A DNA stretch of 7,497 bases, taken from contig JAEWGY010000110.1 of assembly GCA_023388035.1 (NCBI GenBank), positions 1 through 7,497 on the forward strand, written 5' to 3'. A program made the position numbers and the translations under genes. Of the stretch, positions 1-6,796 are shown one piece after another. This DNA is from Bacillota bacterium. Lineage in GTDB: Bacteria > Bacillota_I > Bacilli_A > Erysipelotrichales > Erysipelotrichaceae. The notes beneath the pieces were generated by a model, which ran no database searches, was not told the origin of the DNA, and saw only the letters and a program-made list of their open reading frames with translations. Numbering within the stretch: position 1 is the stretch's first letter; each line of letters starts with the position of its first letter.

Positions 1-69
1 TACTAATGCTAAGGCTAAGCTTAATAAAGCGAAAGTATTAGCTTCATCATTAATTCCTGTATCAGGTAA
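1..69 (-). other. LPDTG sortase signal with start of hydrophobic tail (cut by window edge)
   Basis: Residues 1750-1754 read L-P-D-T-G, followed by INDEANT and the hydrophobic run FALLSLALALV, at which the window ends. Sortase A type enzymes cleave between T and G and link the protein to peptidoglycan. A Pro/Lys/Asn-rich spacer (residues about 1700-1748, with a run of five Asn) precedes it, as usual for wall-spanning regions. The rest of the hydrophobic segment, the basic tail and the stop codon should lie just to the left of base 1. Confidence 0.9.
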
Positions 70-3000
70 ATATACAACCTTGGTAGTGGTTATCGGAGCA
101 GGGCTAATTATAGGTTTAGGACTAACGATAATCTCTTTATTATTATCTGGTTTATTATTATTGTTGTTATCTGGTTTTGAAGGAATTGGTTTAGCTGGAC
201 TTAGTGGGATTTGTTTTAGGTTCCAGATTGCATATATTCTGGTATCCTTAGTAATCACACTGTCCTTAGTTACTTTTTCACCCTTACCATCCTTAGCTAA
301 ATTCCACTCTTTAAAGATATATTCCAAATTACTCTCTTTATTTCGCTCTTTAGGATCATCTAATTTAGTACCTAATTTACTATTTTTCACAAAACCTGAA
401 ATTAGTTTTTCTTTTGGATTTGCCTTTTCATAATTATAATCAAGAATTAAATTATATTTATTAGGATCAAAGCTAAAATATGCAATAAATTTATTATCTT
501 CTTCATTTTCACCAATAATTAATTCAGTCTTGTTGTAAGCACTAAAAGTCCAAATTCCATCATTGATGTTGTCATTAAATGATTTAATTTCAATCTCCTT
601 CGGCTTAATCTTCGTATTTAAACTATAGGTATTATTATCCTGAGTTAAATGCTTAATTAGATCATTAGGTAAATCAAGCTTGATAGTATCCTTAGGATCT
701 TGTTTATATTCGTATTTAATAGCGTATTCTTTCTCCTTATCAACTCTTAAATAATAAACTGAGAAATCATCACTCGCAAATACAACATGATTATCATCAA
801 TGACATAAGGAACTTCATTATGGATATTATCTTTAATATGCATAAGTTTAAGATTATCACCCTCTATCTTGATTGGAATCTTAACTAATACTTTATTACT
901 TGGTTTGATAATTGTATTAGTTTTAATTGATCTAAAACTAATATCATAACCTTGAGCGTGATAATTATCGTAATCAACAGAATCAATCTTATTCTCTATC
1001 TTGCTTACGATTAATTGTAAGTCATCTTTAATTTCTTTTTGATCATAACTAACTTTAATTTGAGTTGAAGGATCAACTAAATCAATAATTTTTGATTCAG
1101 CTTCTTTAAATTTCGCAAGAACTGCAATGTTCTTATCTTTTACTGTTAATTGATAATTAGGATCTTTACTTAATAGATTACCGAAAATATCATAGTAACC
1201 TTCGAAATTTTCTACATTCTCACTAACACTAAAATTAGCTTTTTCATTTCTTCTAATTAAATTCTTATCTAAGTTAACCTTACCCTCACCTTCTATTAGA
1301 TAAGAAATTATATAAGGATTATTTCTTAAATCAGTAGTTCCTTCTAAGAAACTAAGCTCTGCAGCTGAAGCAAAACCACCCTTACCTTCAGTAATAACTA
1401 ATTTTAATTTATCAGTTTTTACTGGATTAAAATAGAATACCTTTTCTTTAGCATTTTGTTTAAAGCTAATATTCTCATCTATCGCCTCATAATCATTATT
1501 TTCATTAGCGTAGTAGAGTTTTAATTTACTAATATGACCATTGCTGCCACTTTGTCTAGGTAGATAATATAAGCCATTAATATCCATTTTCTTAGCTAAA
1601 TTAATTTCAATGGTTGCAGGTAAATCTTGCTTACCACCGCTCCATTTACTATGCCAGATGGTATTAGGATTCTTATCAAAGGCATTAACTAATGGTTCAC
1701 TAGGATCTTCATTATCACTACTTGCTTTTGTTTTATCAATAGTGATTGGATTATAGTCCTTTCTTAATAATGCTGTATTAGCACTCATCTCAAGAATACT
1801 ATAATCTAAACCATTTTCTTTAGCACCAATACGTTTAATCGGTAATGAAAGGGTACTAAATTCAAGATTATTTGCTCTTTCTAAATCTTCAAATTCATAT
1901 CTACCAATCGCATCATAATGTCGATCATCTACCACTAAGGTCGTTTTTAGTCTGGTAGAAGTAATATTTAATATTACCTCCTTATCCACTGGTAAGAAAT
2001 AATTAAAGCTATATTCATATCCTTCTCGCTCAAAACCTAATGAGCCATCTTTTAAAATAAGAATTCGATGCTTACCATATTCACTATCTGCTTCCATTAA
2101 AATCTTACCTGGACTAGGCATTTCATTTACCTTTAATTTTAATTTAAAGGTATAATTACCACCGATACTATTTACATCAGATTCAATATAAGAATTCTTT
2201 AATCTTATTTCATTTTCTTTAATTTGACTATTATTATTCTTGAAATTTATTCCATTATTAGTAGTAGAAAGATCATTTAAAGCTAATTCAAATAAATTTC
2301 CATTTTGATCTTTTAAAAGATCATAAGGATTAACATAATCAATACTAATATCGGCAACAAGTTTTTTAGCATCACTAAAGCTTAGATCTTTTTGACCATA
2401 TAAAGCACTAGCATAATAAGGTAAAGCGCTATAGTAACGATCAAAAATATCAATCTCACTTAAACCATTAGCATTCTTATCGATCATATCATTCCAAATG
2501 GCATAGGCTCCACCTAAAACCTGTTTAGAGCCTGAAGGAACCTTCATGCGAATTGCTGGATCATAGCTAGAATATAACCAATTATTATCTAAGTAATCCC
2601 AATAATAACCAGCCTTAGGTACGATATAAAGTCTACCATCATTCATATCAATAAGGTCAAATCCTTCTTTATACATTGCTTTAGGGTTAGCCCAACCATC
2701 ATTCCAAATATTCATTTGAACCTTATTAGAACGTACATTAGTCTTACCCTTACGCATTGATAAACTACCCCAAAGTCTAGCAGTATGACCATTATCCATA
2801 GCATGAGCTAATAAATCATCAGTAAATTTTCTAAATTCTTCAGGATAACGTCCATCATATTCATCAGTACCAATATTTAAGATGGTTTCTTTATCAAAGA
2901 CTGGATCATCACCTAAAATATATTCATTCCAAACTTCTTTCACAAAGGCTAGTGATTCATCATATTTTTCATGAAGATTGAAGTGATCAATTTCACGATT

Positions 3001-5316
3001 ACCATCACCAAATCTTAAATCAGGTCTAACCTTAGTAAATTGAAGTGCGTGAGCAGGAGTATCAAATTCTGGTACTATTGCGATACCCTTATATCTTGCA
3101 TCTAAAATTAATTGTTTAAATTCAGCTTTAGTATAGTACATATCAGTACTGGTAAGATCAATTTGATTAAGTCCACCCTTCTTAATATTTGATTCTAATC
3201 TAAATGCTGAATAAGCCTTCCAAGCTTCTCCTTTAGGATAGGCTTGTAAGAAGATTAAATTATCATTTAAATGTAATTGTAAATCATTTAACTTATAATA
3301 GGCCATCGTTTCAATGATATCACTAAGCATTTTCTTTGAGAAAGGTCTGCGACCTACATCAAGCATAAAGCCTCTAATATCATATTTAGGATAATCACGA
3401 ATTGTTCCTATAGGTAAATTCTTATCCTGTTTTAGCATTTGATAAATAGTTTTTGTTGCGAAATATAAACCATTGTGTTTATTAGCACTAACTACTATTT
3501 TATCGCTGCTTAATTCGATTTCATAACCTTCTTTTCTTAAATATGCTTTATCACTTAATTCAAAATGTAAACCATTTGCTAAAGGAACATCTGATTTACT
3601 TACATTTAAATTAATATCTAAATGTTTAAGTAATTCTTTAAATTCATCGACGAATAGCTTTGAGCTATCATCCTTATAAGTTAAGTTAGTAATATTATTA
3701 AAATCAATATTACCATCCCCTGCTAACCATTCTTGAAGTGCAGGTATAACCTTCGGTTTAGGATTATTACCTCTATTAGTCTTAGCACTTTTTACCATAA
3801 TGCTAAAATCAGGACTATCGGCATAATCATCATTATATTTAACTCTAAAATTAACTTTAACTACCTTATCATTTAATGGATGCGTAATACTTAAATCATC
3901 ATGAATAATCTCTTCATAGTCGGCTCCTAAAAATTCAATACCAAAATCTTCAGGAACAGTAGGTAACATAAGTGTATTAGTATCAGCATCAATTTCATTA
4001 GTAACCACTAATTCTCTAGCAATCTTATTAAGATCTTTAGTTCTAGGTATCACTAATTCACGATCAAAAACTTCAAATTCATAAACTGATATTGTTGGCC
4101 AATCAACTATTTGACCATCTTTATTTGGTGCCTTAGTTAAAAAATCCTCAACATATAAACGAATATATTTATAATATTGATCCTTATCTAAATTAATATA
4201 TTGCACATGTTCACTAGGTGTTGCATTAAAGGATTTTAAAGTGGTCCAATTAGTATTATTATTAGATCCTTCAATTCGATATCTTAAAGGATTAGTACGC
4301 TCCCAAGTGATTTTAAAAGCTCTGATCTTATGGGCTTTATTATATTCAAGTTTTAACCAGTGAGCTCTTTTAGCAGCCTGTGATGCCCATCTTGTATTAT
4401 TGCTATCCTTATCAGTCGCTTTATCTGCAGTAAATTTAGGATCTTCATTAGAATCAGCACTAGTGCTTACTAATCTTAAGTCCTGATTAGCTGGAGCAAG
4501 TGGTGAATCAGGAACTATAACATCTACATCGCTAACCTTTACTTCATGAATTGAAATGGTTGGCCATGTAACTAGCACTCCTTCACGTGTCATCCCTGTA
4601 GCATCAAATTTTTTGATATTAATTTTTAAATATTTTAATTCCTTAGGGCTATCAAAATTAATATAATCATCATGTAAACTAGGTTTAGTACTAAATTCTT
4701 TTAATACTTCATAATCGATACCATCTAAAGAAGATTCGATCGTATAATTAGTAGCATTATCTCTTTCCCACATAATGTGAAGACCTTTTACACTAACTAA
4801 TTTATCATAACTAAGTATTAAATGATGTGGATTTAAATTTGCAGCTGATGCCCATCTTGTATCTGGATTACCATCTATCGCCTTAGCTGCATCAAGGGTA
4901 TTTGCCTCATTAGAATCAGAACTAGCGCTTACTATAGCTTCACTCGGTTTAACCGCTGTGCTTAAAGGACTAGTAATAGCATCATCATTAACAGCATCAC
5001 TACTAATAGCTACATCATCATGACTTAAACTATCTTCATTATCACTTGGAAGATTAGTAAGACTAAATGGCATAACTGTATTACTGTGAGTAATTTCCTT
5101 TTCACCATCGCTTACTTCTTCACTAAGTTCTTCACTAGTTTTCTCTTCTCCTAAAGAAGGATTTGTTTCTATCTTGTCAGTTTCACTAATATCAAAGTTA
5201 GCCCCATCACTGATATTAGGATCTTCTTCATTAGCTTTAACATTCACCATCGTTATTAAAAGTAATGAAGAAACAAATAAGATAAGAAATTTGTTGTAAA
5301 GCTTTTTAAATTTCAT
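1..5316 (-). CDS. Giant LPXTG-anchored GH20 beta-hexosaminidase/lacto-N-biosidase-like protein with three F5/8 type C modules (3' end off window)
   Basis: One open frame of 1772 codons with no internal stop runs off the left edge; only the end of the wall-sorting tail is missing. The start at 5316 has AGGAGA four bases upstream and a signal peptide (residues 1-28, likely cut after VKA). Then follow an acidic Ser/Glu/Asp linker (29-125), two F5/8 type C modules (about 126-263 and 279-418), an Ig-like module (421-509), a GH20 auxiliary domain (525-640) and the GH20 barrel (645-945). In the barrel are R648 (IRGFMLDVGRR), HLNDN (682-686), VPEFDTPAHA (748-757), the D818-E819 pair in NIGTDEY, W849, W871 and W941. 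After it come a LamG-like region (1010-1165), a third F5/8 type C module (1188-1328), beta-rich modules, a Listeria-Bacteroides type repeat (1620-1699) and LPDTG (1750-1754). By family knowledge it should cleave terminal GlcNAc/GalNAc or lacto-N-biose from glycans outside the cell; the exact substrate is inferred. Confidence 0.93.
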   Translation of the reverse strand, partial: MKFKKLYNKFLILFVSSLLLITMVNVKANEEDPNISDGANFDISETDKIETNPSLGEEKTSEELSEEVSDGEKEITHSNTVMPFSLTNLPSDNEDSLSHDDVAISSDAVNDDAITSPLSTAVKPSEAIVSASSDSNEANTLDAAKAIDGNPDTRWASAANLNPHHLILSYDKLVSVKGLHIMWERDNATNYTIESSLDGIDYEVLKEFSTKPSLHDDYINFDSPKELKYLKINIKKFDATGMTREGVLVTWPTISIHEVKVSDVDVIVPDSPLAPANQDLRLVSTSADSNEDPKFTADKATDKDSNNTRWASQAAKRAHWLKLEYNKAHKIRAFKITWERTNPLRYRIEGSNNNTNWTTLKSFNATPSEHVQYINLDKDQYYKYIRLYVEDFLTKAPNKDGQIVDWPTISVYEFEVFDRELVIPRTKDLNKIARELVVTNEIDADTNTLMLPTVPEDFGIEFLGADYEEIIHDDLSITHPLNDKVVKVNFRVKYNDDYADSPDFSIMVKSAKTNRGNNPKPKVIPALQEWLAGDGNIDFNNITNLTYKDDSSKLFVDEFKELLKHLDINLNVSKSDVPLANGLHFELSDKAYLRKEGYEIELSSDKIVVSANKHNGLYFATKTIYQMLKQDKNLPIGTIRDYPKYDIRGFMLDVGRRPFSKKMLSDIIETMAYYKLNDLQLHLNDNLIFLQAYPKGEAWKAYSAFRLESNIKKGGLNQIDLTSTDMYYTKAEFKQLILDARYKGIAIVPEFDTPAHALQFTKVRPDLRFGDGNREIDHFNLHEKYDESLAFVKEVWNEYILGDDPVFDKETILNIGTDEYDGRYPEEFRKFTDDLLAHAMDNGHTARLWGSLSMRKGKTNVRSNKVQMNIWNDGWANPKAMYKEGFDLIDMNDGRLYIVPKAGYYWDYLDNNWLYSSYDPAIRMKVPSGSKQVLGGAYAIWNDMIDKNANGLSEIDIFDRYYSALPYYASALYGQKDLSFSDAKKLVADISIDYVNPYDLLKDQNGNLFELALNDLSTTNNGINFKNNNSQIKENEIRLKNSYIESDVNSIGGNYTFKLKLKVNEMPSPGKILMEADSEYGKHRILILKDGSLGFEREGYEYSFNYFLPVDKEVILNITSTRLKTTLVVDDRHYDAIGRYEFEDLERANNLEFSTLSLPIKRIGAKENGLDYSILEMSANTALLRKDYNPITIDKTKASSDNEDPSEPLVNAFDKNPNTIWHSKWSGGKQDLPATIEINLAKKMDINGLYYLPRQSGSNGHISKLKLYYANENNDYEAIDENISFKQNAKEKVFYFNPVKTDKLKLVITEGKGGFASAAELSFLEGTTDLRNNPYIISYLIEGEGKVNLDKNLIRRNEKANFSVSENVENFEGYYDIFGNLLSKDPNYQLTVKDKNIAVLAKFKEAESKIIDLVDPSTQIKVSYDQKEIKDDLQLIVSKIENKIDSVDYDNYHAQGYDISFRSIKTNTIIKPSNKVLVKIPIKIEGDNLKLMHIKDNIHNEVPYVIDDNHVVFASDDFSVYYLRVDKEKEYAIKYEYKQDPKDTIKLDLPNDLIKHLTQDNNTYSLNTKIKPKEIEIKSFNDNINDGIWTFSAYNKTELIIGENEEDNKFIAYFSFDPNKYNLILDYNYEKANPKEKLISGFVKNSKLGTKLDDPKERNKESNLEYIFKEWNLAKDGKGEKVTKDSVITKDTRIYAIWNLKQIPLSPAKPIPSKPDNNNNNKPDNNKEIIVSPKPIISPAPITTTKVVYLPDTGINDEANTFALLSLALALV
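208..1320 (-). other. C-terminal beta-rich stalk modules of the GH20 protein
   Basis: Residues about 1333-1703 separate the sugar-binding part from the wall anchor. The first part (1333-1408) starts YIISYLIEGEGKVN and resembles the short bacterial repeats often used as stalks. The second (about 1410-1530) has the pattern VLVKIPI, then LKLMHIKD, then VVFASDDFSVYYL, seen at the ends of many Firmicutes surface proteins. A third stretch (1532-1612) I do not recognise. The last (1620-1699), starting YNLILDYNY and ending KEWN...YAIWN, is a Listeria-Bacteroides (InlB B-type) repeat. These assignments rest on remembered patterns, and module borders are approximate. Confidence 0.6.
1333..1755 (-). other. 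Third F5/8 type C (CBM32-like) module, C-terminal to the catalytic domain
   Basis: Residues about 1188-1328 carry the typical course of this family: AFDKNPNTIWHSKWSGG, then IEINLAKKMDINGLYYLPRQ, then a GHISKLKLYY strand and a closing AAELSFLE. It is of a different subtype from the two N-terminal modules: it has WHSKW and LPRQ signatures and lacks WERxN/WPTIS. It was therefore not produced by the same duplication. It probably gives a second sugar specificity. Confidence 0.8.
2482..3384 (-). other. GH20 catalytic (beta/alpha) barrel domain
   Basis: Residues about 645-945 form the catalytic domain. The RG pair (R648-G649) corresponds to the substrate-binding arginine of GH20 enzymes. VPEFDTPAHA matches the family's IPEIDxPGHA strand. 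D818-E819 match the Asp-Glu pair that polarises the substrate acetamido group and acts as general acid in substrate-assisted catalysis. Aromatic residues W849, W871, W906 and W941 can build the subsite -1 pocket. Three motifs differ from classical hexosaminidases: N-I-G-T-D-E instead of H-x-G-G-D-E, HLNDN instead of HLTDDQ, and W-N-D instead of W-x-E near the end. From memory of the family, these variants occur in lacto-N-biosidase-like GH20 enzymes, so release of a disaccharide is possible. Confidence 0.85.
4063..4941 (-). repeat. Tandem F5/8 type C (CBM32-like) modules, a diverged internal duplication
   Basis: Two discoidin-type modules lie back to back, at residues about 126-263 (4941-4528) and 279-418 (4482-4063). 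They share the landmarks SxSDSNE / STSADSNE, AxDxxxxTRWAS, a WERxN strand, YINxD and WPTIS. The duplication is still visible in the DNA: the 17 bases beginning TGATGCCCAT (plus strand) occur identically at 4381-4397 and 4846-4862. Likewise CATTAGAATCAG occurs at 4446-4457 and 4908-4919, so the unit is about 462-465 bp. Modules of this family bind galactose, GlcNAc or LacNAc-type sugars and would hold the enzyme on its substrate. The exact ligand cannot be read from the sequence. Confidence 0.83.
5233..5316 (-). other. Sec signal peptide of the GH20 surface protein
   Basis: The first 28 codons give a basic N-terminus (MKFKKLYNK), a hydrophobic core (FLILFVSSLLLITMV) and a V-K-A site before NEED, fitting signal peptidase I cleavage after A28. 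There is no YSIRK/GS motif. Together with the LPDTG motif at the other end, this shows an exported, wall-attached protein. Confidence 0.88.
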
Positions 5317-5320
5317 AAGT

Positions 5321-5326
5321 TCTCCT
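5321..5326 (-). promoter_or_regulatory. Ribosome binding site AGGAGA of the GH20 gene
   Basis: On the minus strand AGGAGA lies four bases before the ATG at 5316. This strong Shine-Dalgarno match fixes the start. The signal peptide begins right at this ATG, which agrees. Confidence 0.85.
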
Positions 5327-5337
5327 ATTCTAAACCT

Positions 5338-5343
5338 ATTATA
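5338..5343 (-). promoter_or_regulatory. Candidate -10 box TATAAT of the GH20 promoter
   Basis: A perfect TATAAT on the minus strand ends 21 bases before the start codon. Transcription would begin near 5331, leaving a leader of only about 15 bases that still contains the AGGAGA site. At the -35 distance (about 5360-5366) there is only a T-rich TTTTTA, a weak match to TTGACA. That region is also the T-tract of the upstream operon's terminator. No operator or cre-like site is evident. Confidence 0.5.
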
Positions 5344-5360
5344 AAGCCTTTACATTTTTT

Positions 5361-5392
5361 AAAAATAATAAAAAAGGTTATTAAAACCTTTT
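5361..5392 (-). terminator. Rho-independent terminator of the RNA-modification operon
   Basis: Read on the minus strand, AAAAGGTT, a five-base loop TTAAT and AACCTTTT form an eight-pair hairpin (5392-5372). It is followed by TTTTTATTATTTTT, ending near 5358. The hairpin starts 29 bases after the TAA of the last operon gene (5422). It is poor in G-C pairs (only two), so its strength is uncertain, but its place between two same-strand units and its T-run support the call. On the plus strand no comparable T-run follows. Confidence 0.7.
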
Positions 5393-5421
5393 GTATAAGT
5401 TATAAGTTCAAAAAGATAAAT

Positions 5422-6138
5422 TTATAATTTTAATTTAGACATTAAAATATTTGCTGCTAAAGCTACATTAAGCGAATCAATATTAGCCATCTCAATCTTA
5501 ACACTGTAACTTGAAAGCTTAAGGATCTTTTCACTTACCCCTTTCGCTTCATTACCTAAGACTAAAATAAATTTATCTCTAATTTTAAAATCATTTAGTG
5601 CTATCGTATCCTTATTTAAAGCACTGCTGATTATAACATATTCATTTGCTAGTTCATTTAATTCCTTAAGTAAGTCAGCCTTATCTTTAATTCTTAATTG
5701 TAAAAACTCTTTTTTTAATAAAGAACTGGTTTTTTCATTTAAATAATCACAGGAATTATTACTGATTAATAAATTTTGATAACCATAATCGATCATTGTA
5801 TTAATAATTGCAGCCATATTAAGTGGATCCCTTAGCTCATCTAAACAAATTATTGAATCATTAGTAAAACTAGCTTCCTTTTTTTTAATCAGTACAAAAG
5901 TTTCTTCACCGCATAGCTCTGACATTAATTCCTTACTTAAATAGATAGACTGATCATAATGATGATTTAAATCAGTAGTGATTAAATATTCAGCACGCCT
6001 ATTTAAAATACATTCCTTAACAATTTCCGGATTGTAGATCGGATAAAGATTAGCTTTTTCACTATATTTTTTTAAATTAAGTTTCTTAAGCCATTTATAC
6101 TTTTTATTATCTTTTGATTTGATTACTTCTTTGATCAT
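5422..6138 (-). CDS. TrmH/SpoU-family RNA 2'-O-methyltransferase-like protein, divergent
   Basis: This 238-residue protein has the two-part layout of SpoU/TrmH enzymes: a substrate-binding (L30e-like) part at about 1-95 and a trefoil-knot SPOUT domain at about 97-238. Motif 1 is LDELRDPLN (99-107), motif 2 is LVLGNEAKGVS (192-202) and motif 3 is SLNVALAAN (222-230); together these make the S-adenosylmethionine pocket. The family methylates ribose 2'-OH groups of tRNA or rRNA; the target here cannot be named. Unusually, the arginine that normally follows motif 1 (IIRTA) is asparagine here (IINTM, N113), and the usual PKxxRxSxG segment is replaced by LNEKTSSLLKK. Activity may therefore be altered or lost. 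The start at 6138 has GGTGA six bases upstream and lies inside the preceding gene (32-bp overlap). The gene is the last of its operon. Confidence 0.87.
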   Translation of the reverse strand: MIKEVIKSKDNKKYKWLKKLNLKKYSEKANLYPIYNPEIVKECILNRRAEYLITTDLNHHYDQSIYLSKELMSELCGEETFVLIKKKEASFTNDSIICLDELRDPLNMAAIINTMIDYGYQNLLISNNSCDYLNEKTSSLLKKEFLQLRIKDKADLLKELNELANEYVIISSALNKDTIALNDFKIRDKFILVLGNEAKGVSEKILKLSSYSVKIEMANIDSLNVALAANILMSKLKL

Positions 6139-6796
6139 AATAAGTCACCATCATACTAGCAGCTACTACACTAGGTAAAGCAATTTTCTCTAAACTTTGA
6201 TAATTTAGATAATATTCACTATCACAGAGCTCTAAGATCTTTTTATTGATCCCTCTTTTCTCACCACCAACAATTAAAATATTCTTAGTTGCTAATTCTA
6301 AGTGATCAATTGTTTTAGCATTAGCACTGCGATTTAAGGCAATTAACCTATGATTTTTATATTTAGCTAATTCAGATTTAAGATCTAAAGTTCTTTTAAC
6401 TGGTATTTTATCAATTAAACCACAACTTGATTTAATTAGAATACTTTCATCAAATGACTTTAAATCAAAAATTACAGCTAAATTATAACAGGCTGCTAAT
6501 CTTATTAAATAAGCGATATTATAAGGATCACTTAAACCATTAAGCACAAGAATATCACCATCTATTAAATCATTATATTCTCTTTCTAAAACATCGGCAA
6601 TTACACCGCCTGATTTAGGATAGGATTTAAAAAAAGTACTGTCTTTATACGAAAAATCAATATTTAATTTATGAGCTAAATGTTTTAAATAATTAAGCTT
6701 AGCTTCAAAGATATCTTCTTTAAAATATAAATGCTTTATTGTTCTTTTATTAGCTTCAATACAATTTTTAATCGCTAGAAATCCTTCAATAATCAT
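6107..6796 (-). CDS. TrmH-family RNA methyltransferase (second SpoU paralogue)
   Basis: This 229-residue protein resembles the Firmicutes TrmH-like group that begins IEGxxAIKxxIEAxKRTI. Residues 1-80 form the substrate-binding part, ending with SGGVIADV (62-69). The SPOUT domain has motif 1 LNGLSDPYN with the arginine R99 kept (85-99), motif 2 IVGGEKRGI (175-183) and a motif 3 region IALPSVVAAS (205-214) in place of SLNVSVAA. That last form suits this subgroup, as I remember its members having ALSAASAAA there. It should be a cytoplasmic SAM-dependent 2'-O-ribose methyltransferase for tRNA or rRNA; the target is unknown. The ATG at 6796 shares ATGA with the stop of the U32 gene, and only a weak ribosome site (AAGAAAAG) precedes it, so translation is probably coupled. 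It is only remotely similar to the next gene, so the pair is not a recent duplication. Confidence 0.85.
   Translation of the reverse strand: MIIEGFLAIKNCIEANKRTIKHLYFKEDIFEAKLNYLKHLAHKLNIDFSYKDSTFFKSYPKSGGVIADVLEREYNDLIDGDILVLNGLSDPYNIAYLIRLAACYNLAVIFDLKSFDESILIKSSCGLIDKIPVKRTLDLKSELAKYKNHRLIALNRSANAKTIDHLELATKNILIVGGEKRGINKKILELCDSEYYLNYQSLEKIALPSVVAASMMVTYYDQRSNQIKR
6145..6149 (-). promoter_or_regulatory. Ribosome binding site GGTGA inside the preceding gene
   Basis: GGTGA on the minus strand ends six bases before the ATG at 6138. It lies within the coding sequence of the upstream methyltransferase gene, whose stop is at 6107. This supports the overlapping start against later ATG codons and suggests translation directly after or during passage of upstream ribosomes. 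Confidence 0.6.

Noticed and set aside
121..180. ATT/GTT repeats that could be a microsatellite
   Set aside because: They encode the Asn-rich spacer KPDNNNNNKPDNNK before the sorting signal. Such low-complexity linkers are normal for wall-anchored proteins, and the copy number is small.
80..433. A plus-strand open frame of 117 codons with a very hydrophobic product
   Set aside because: It lies wholly antisense to the C-terminal linker and B-repeat of the GH20 gene, where a strong domain-level reading exists. Its Leu/Ile/Ser richness is explained by the complement of AAT/AAA/GAT-rich codons (for example the poly-Asn linker). It has no family resemblance.
5317..5421. A small RNA or riboswitch in the intergenic gap
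   Set aside because: The space is fully accounted for by the terminator hairpin, a -10 box and a ribosome binding site. The leader before the GH20 gene would be about 15 bases, too short for a riboswitch.
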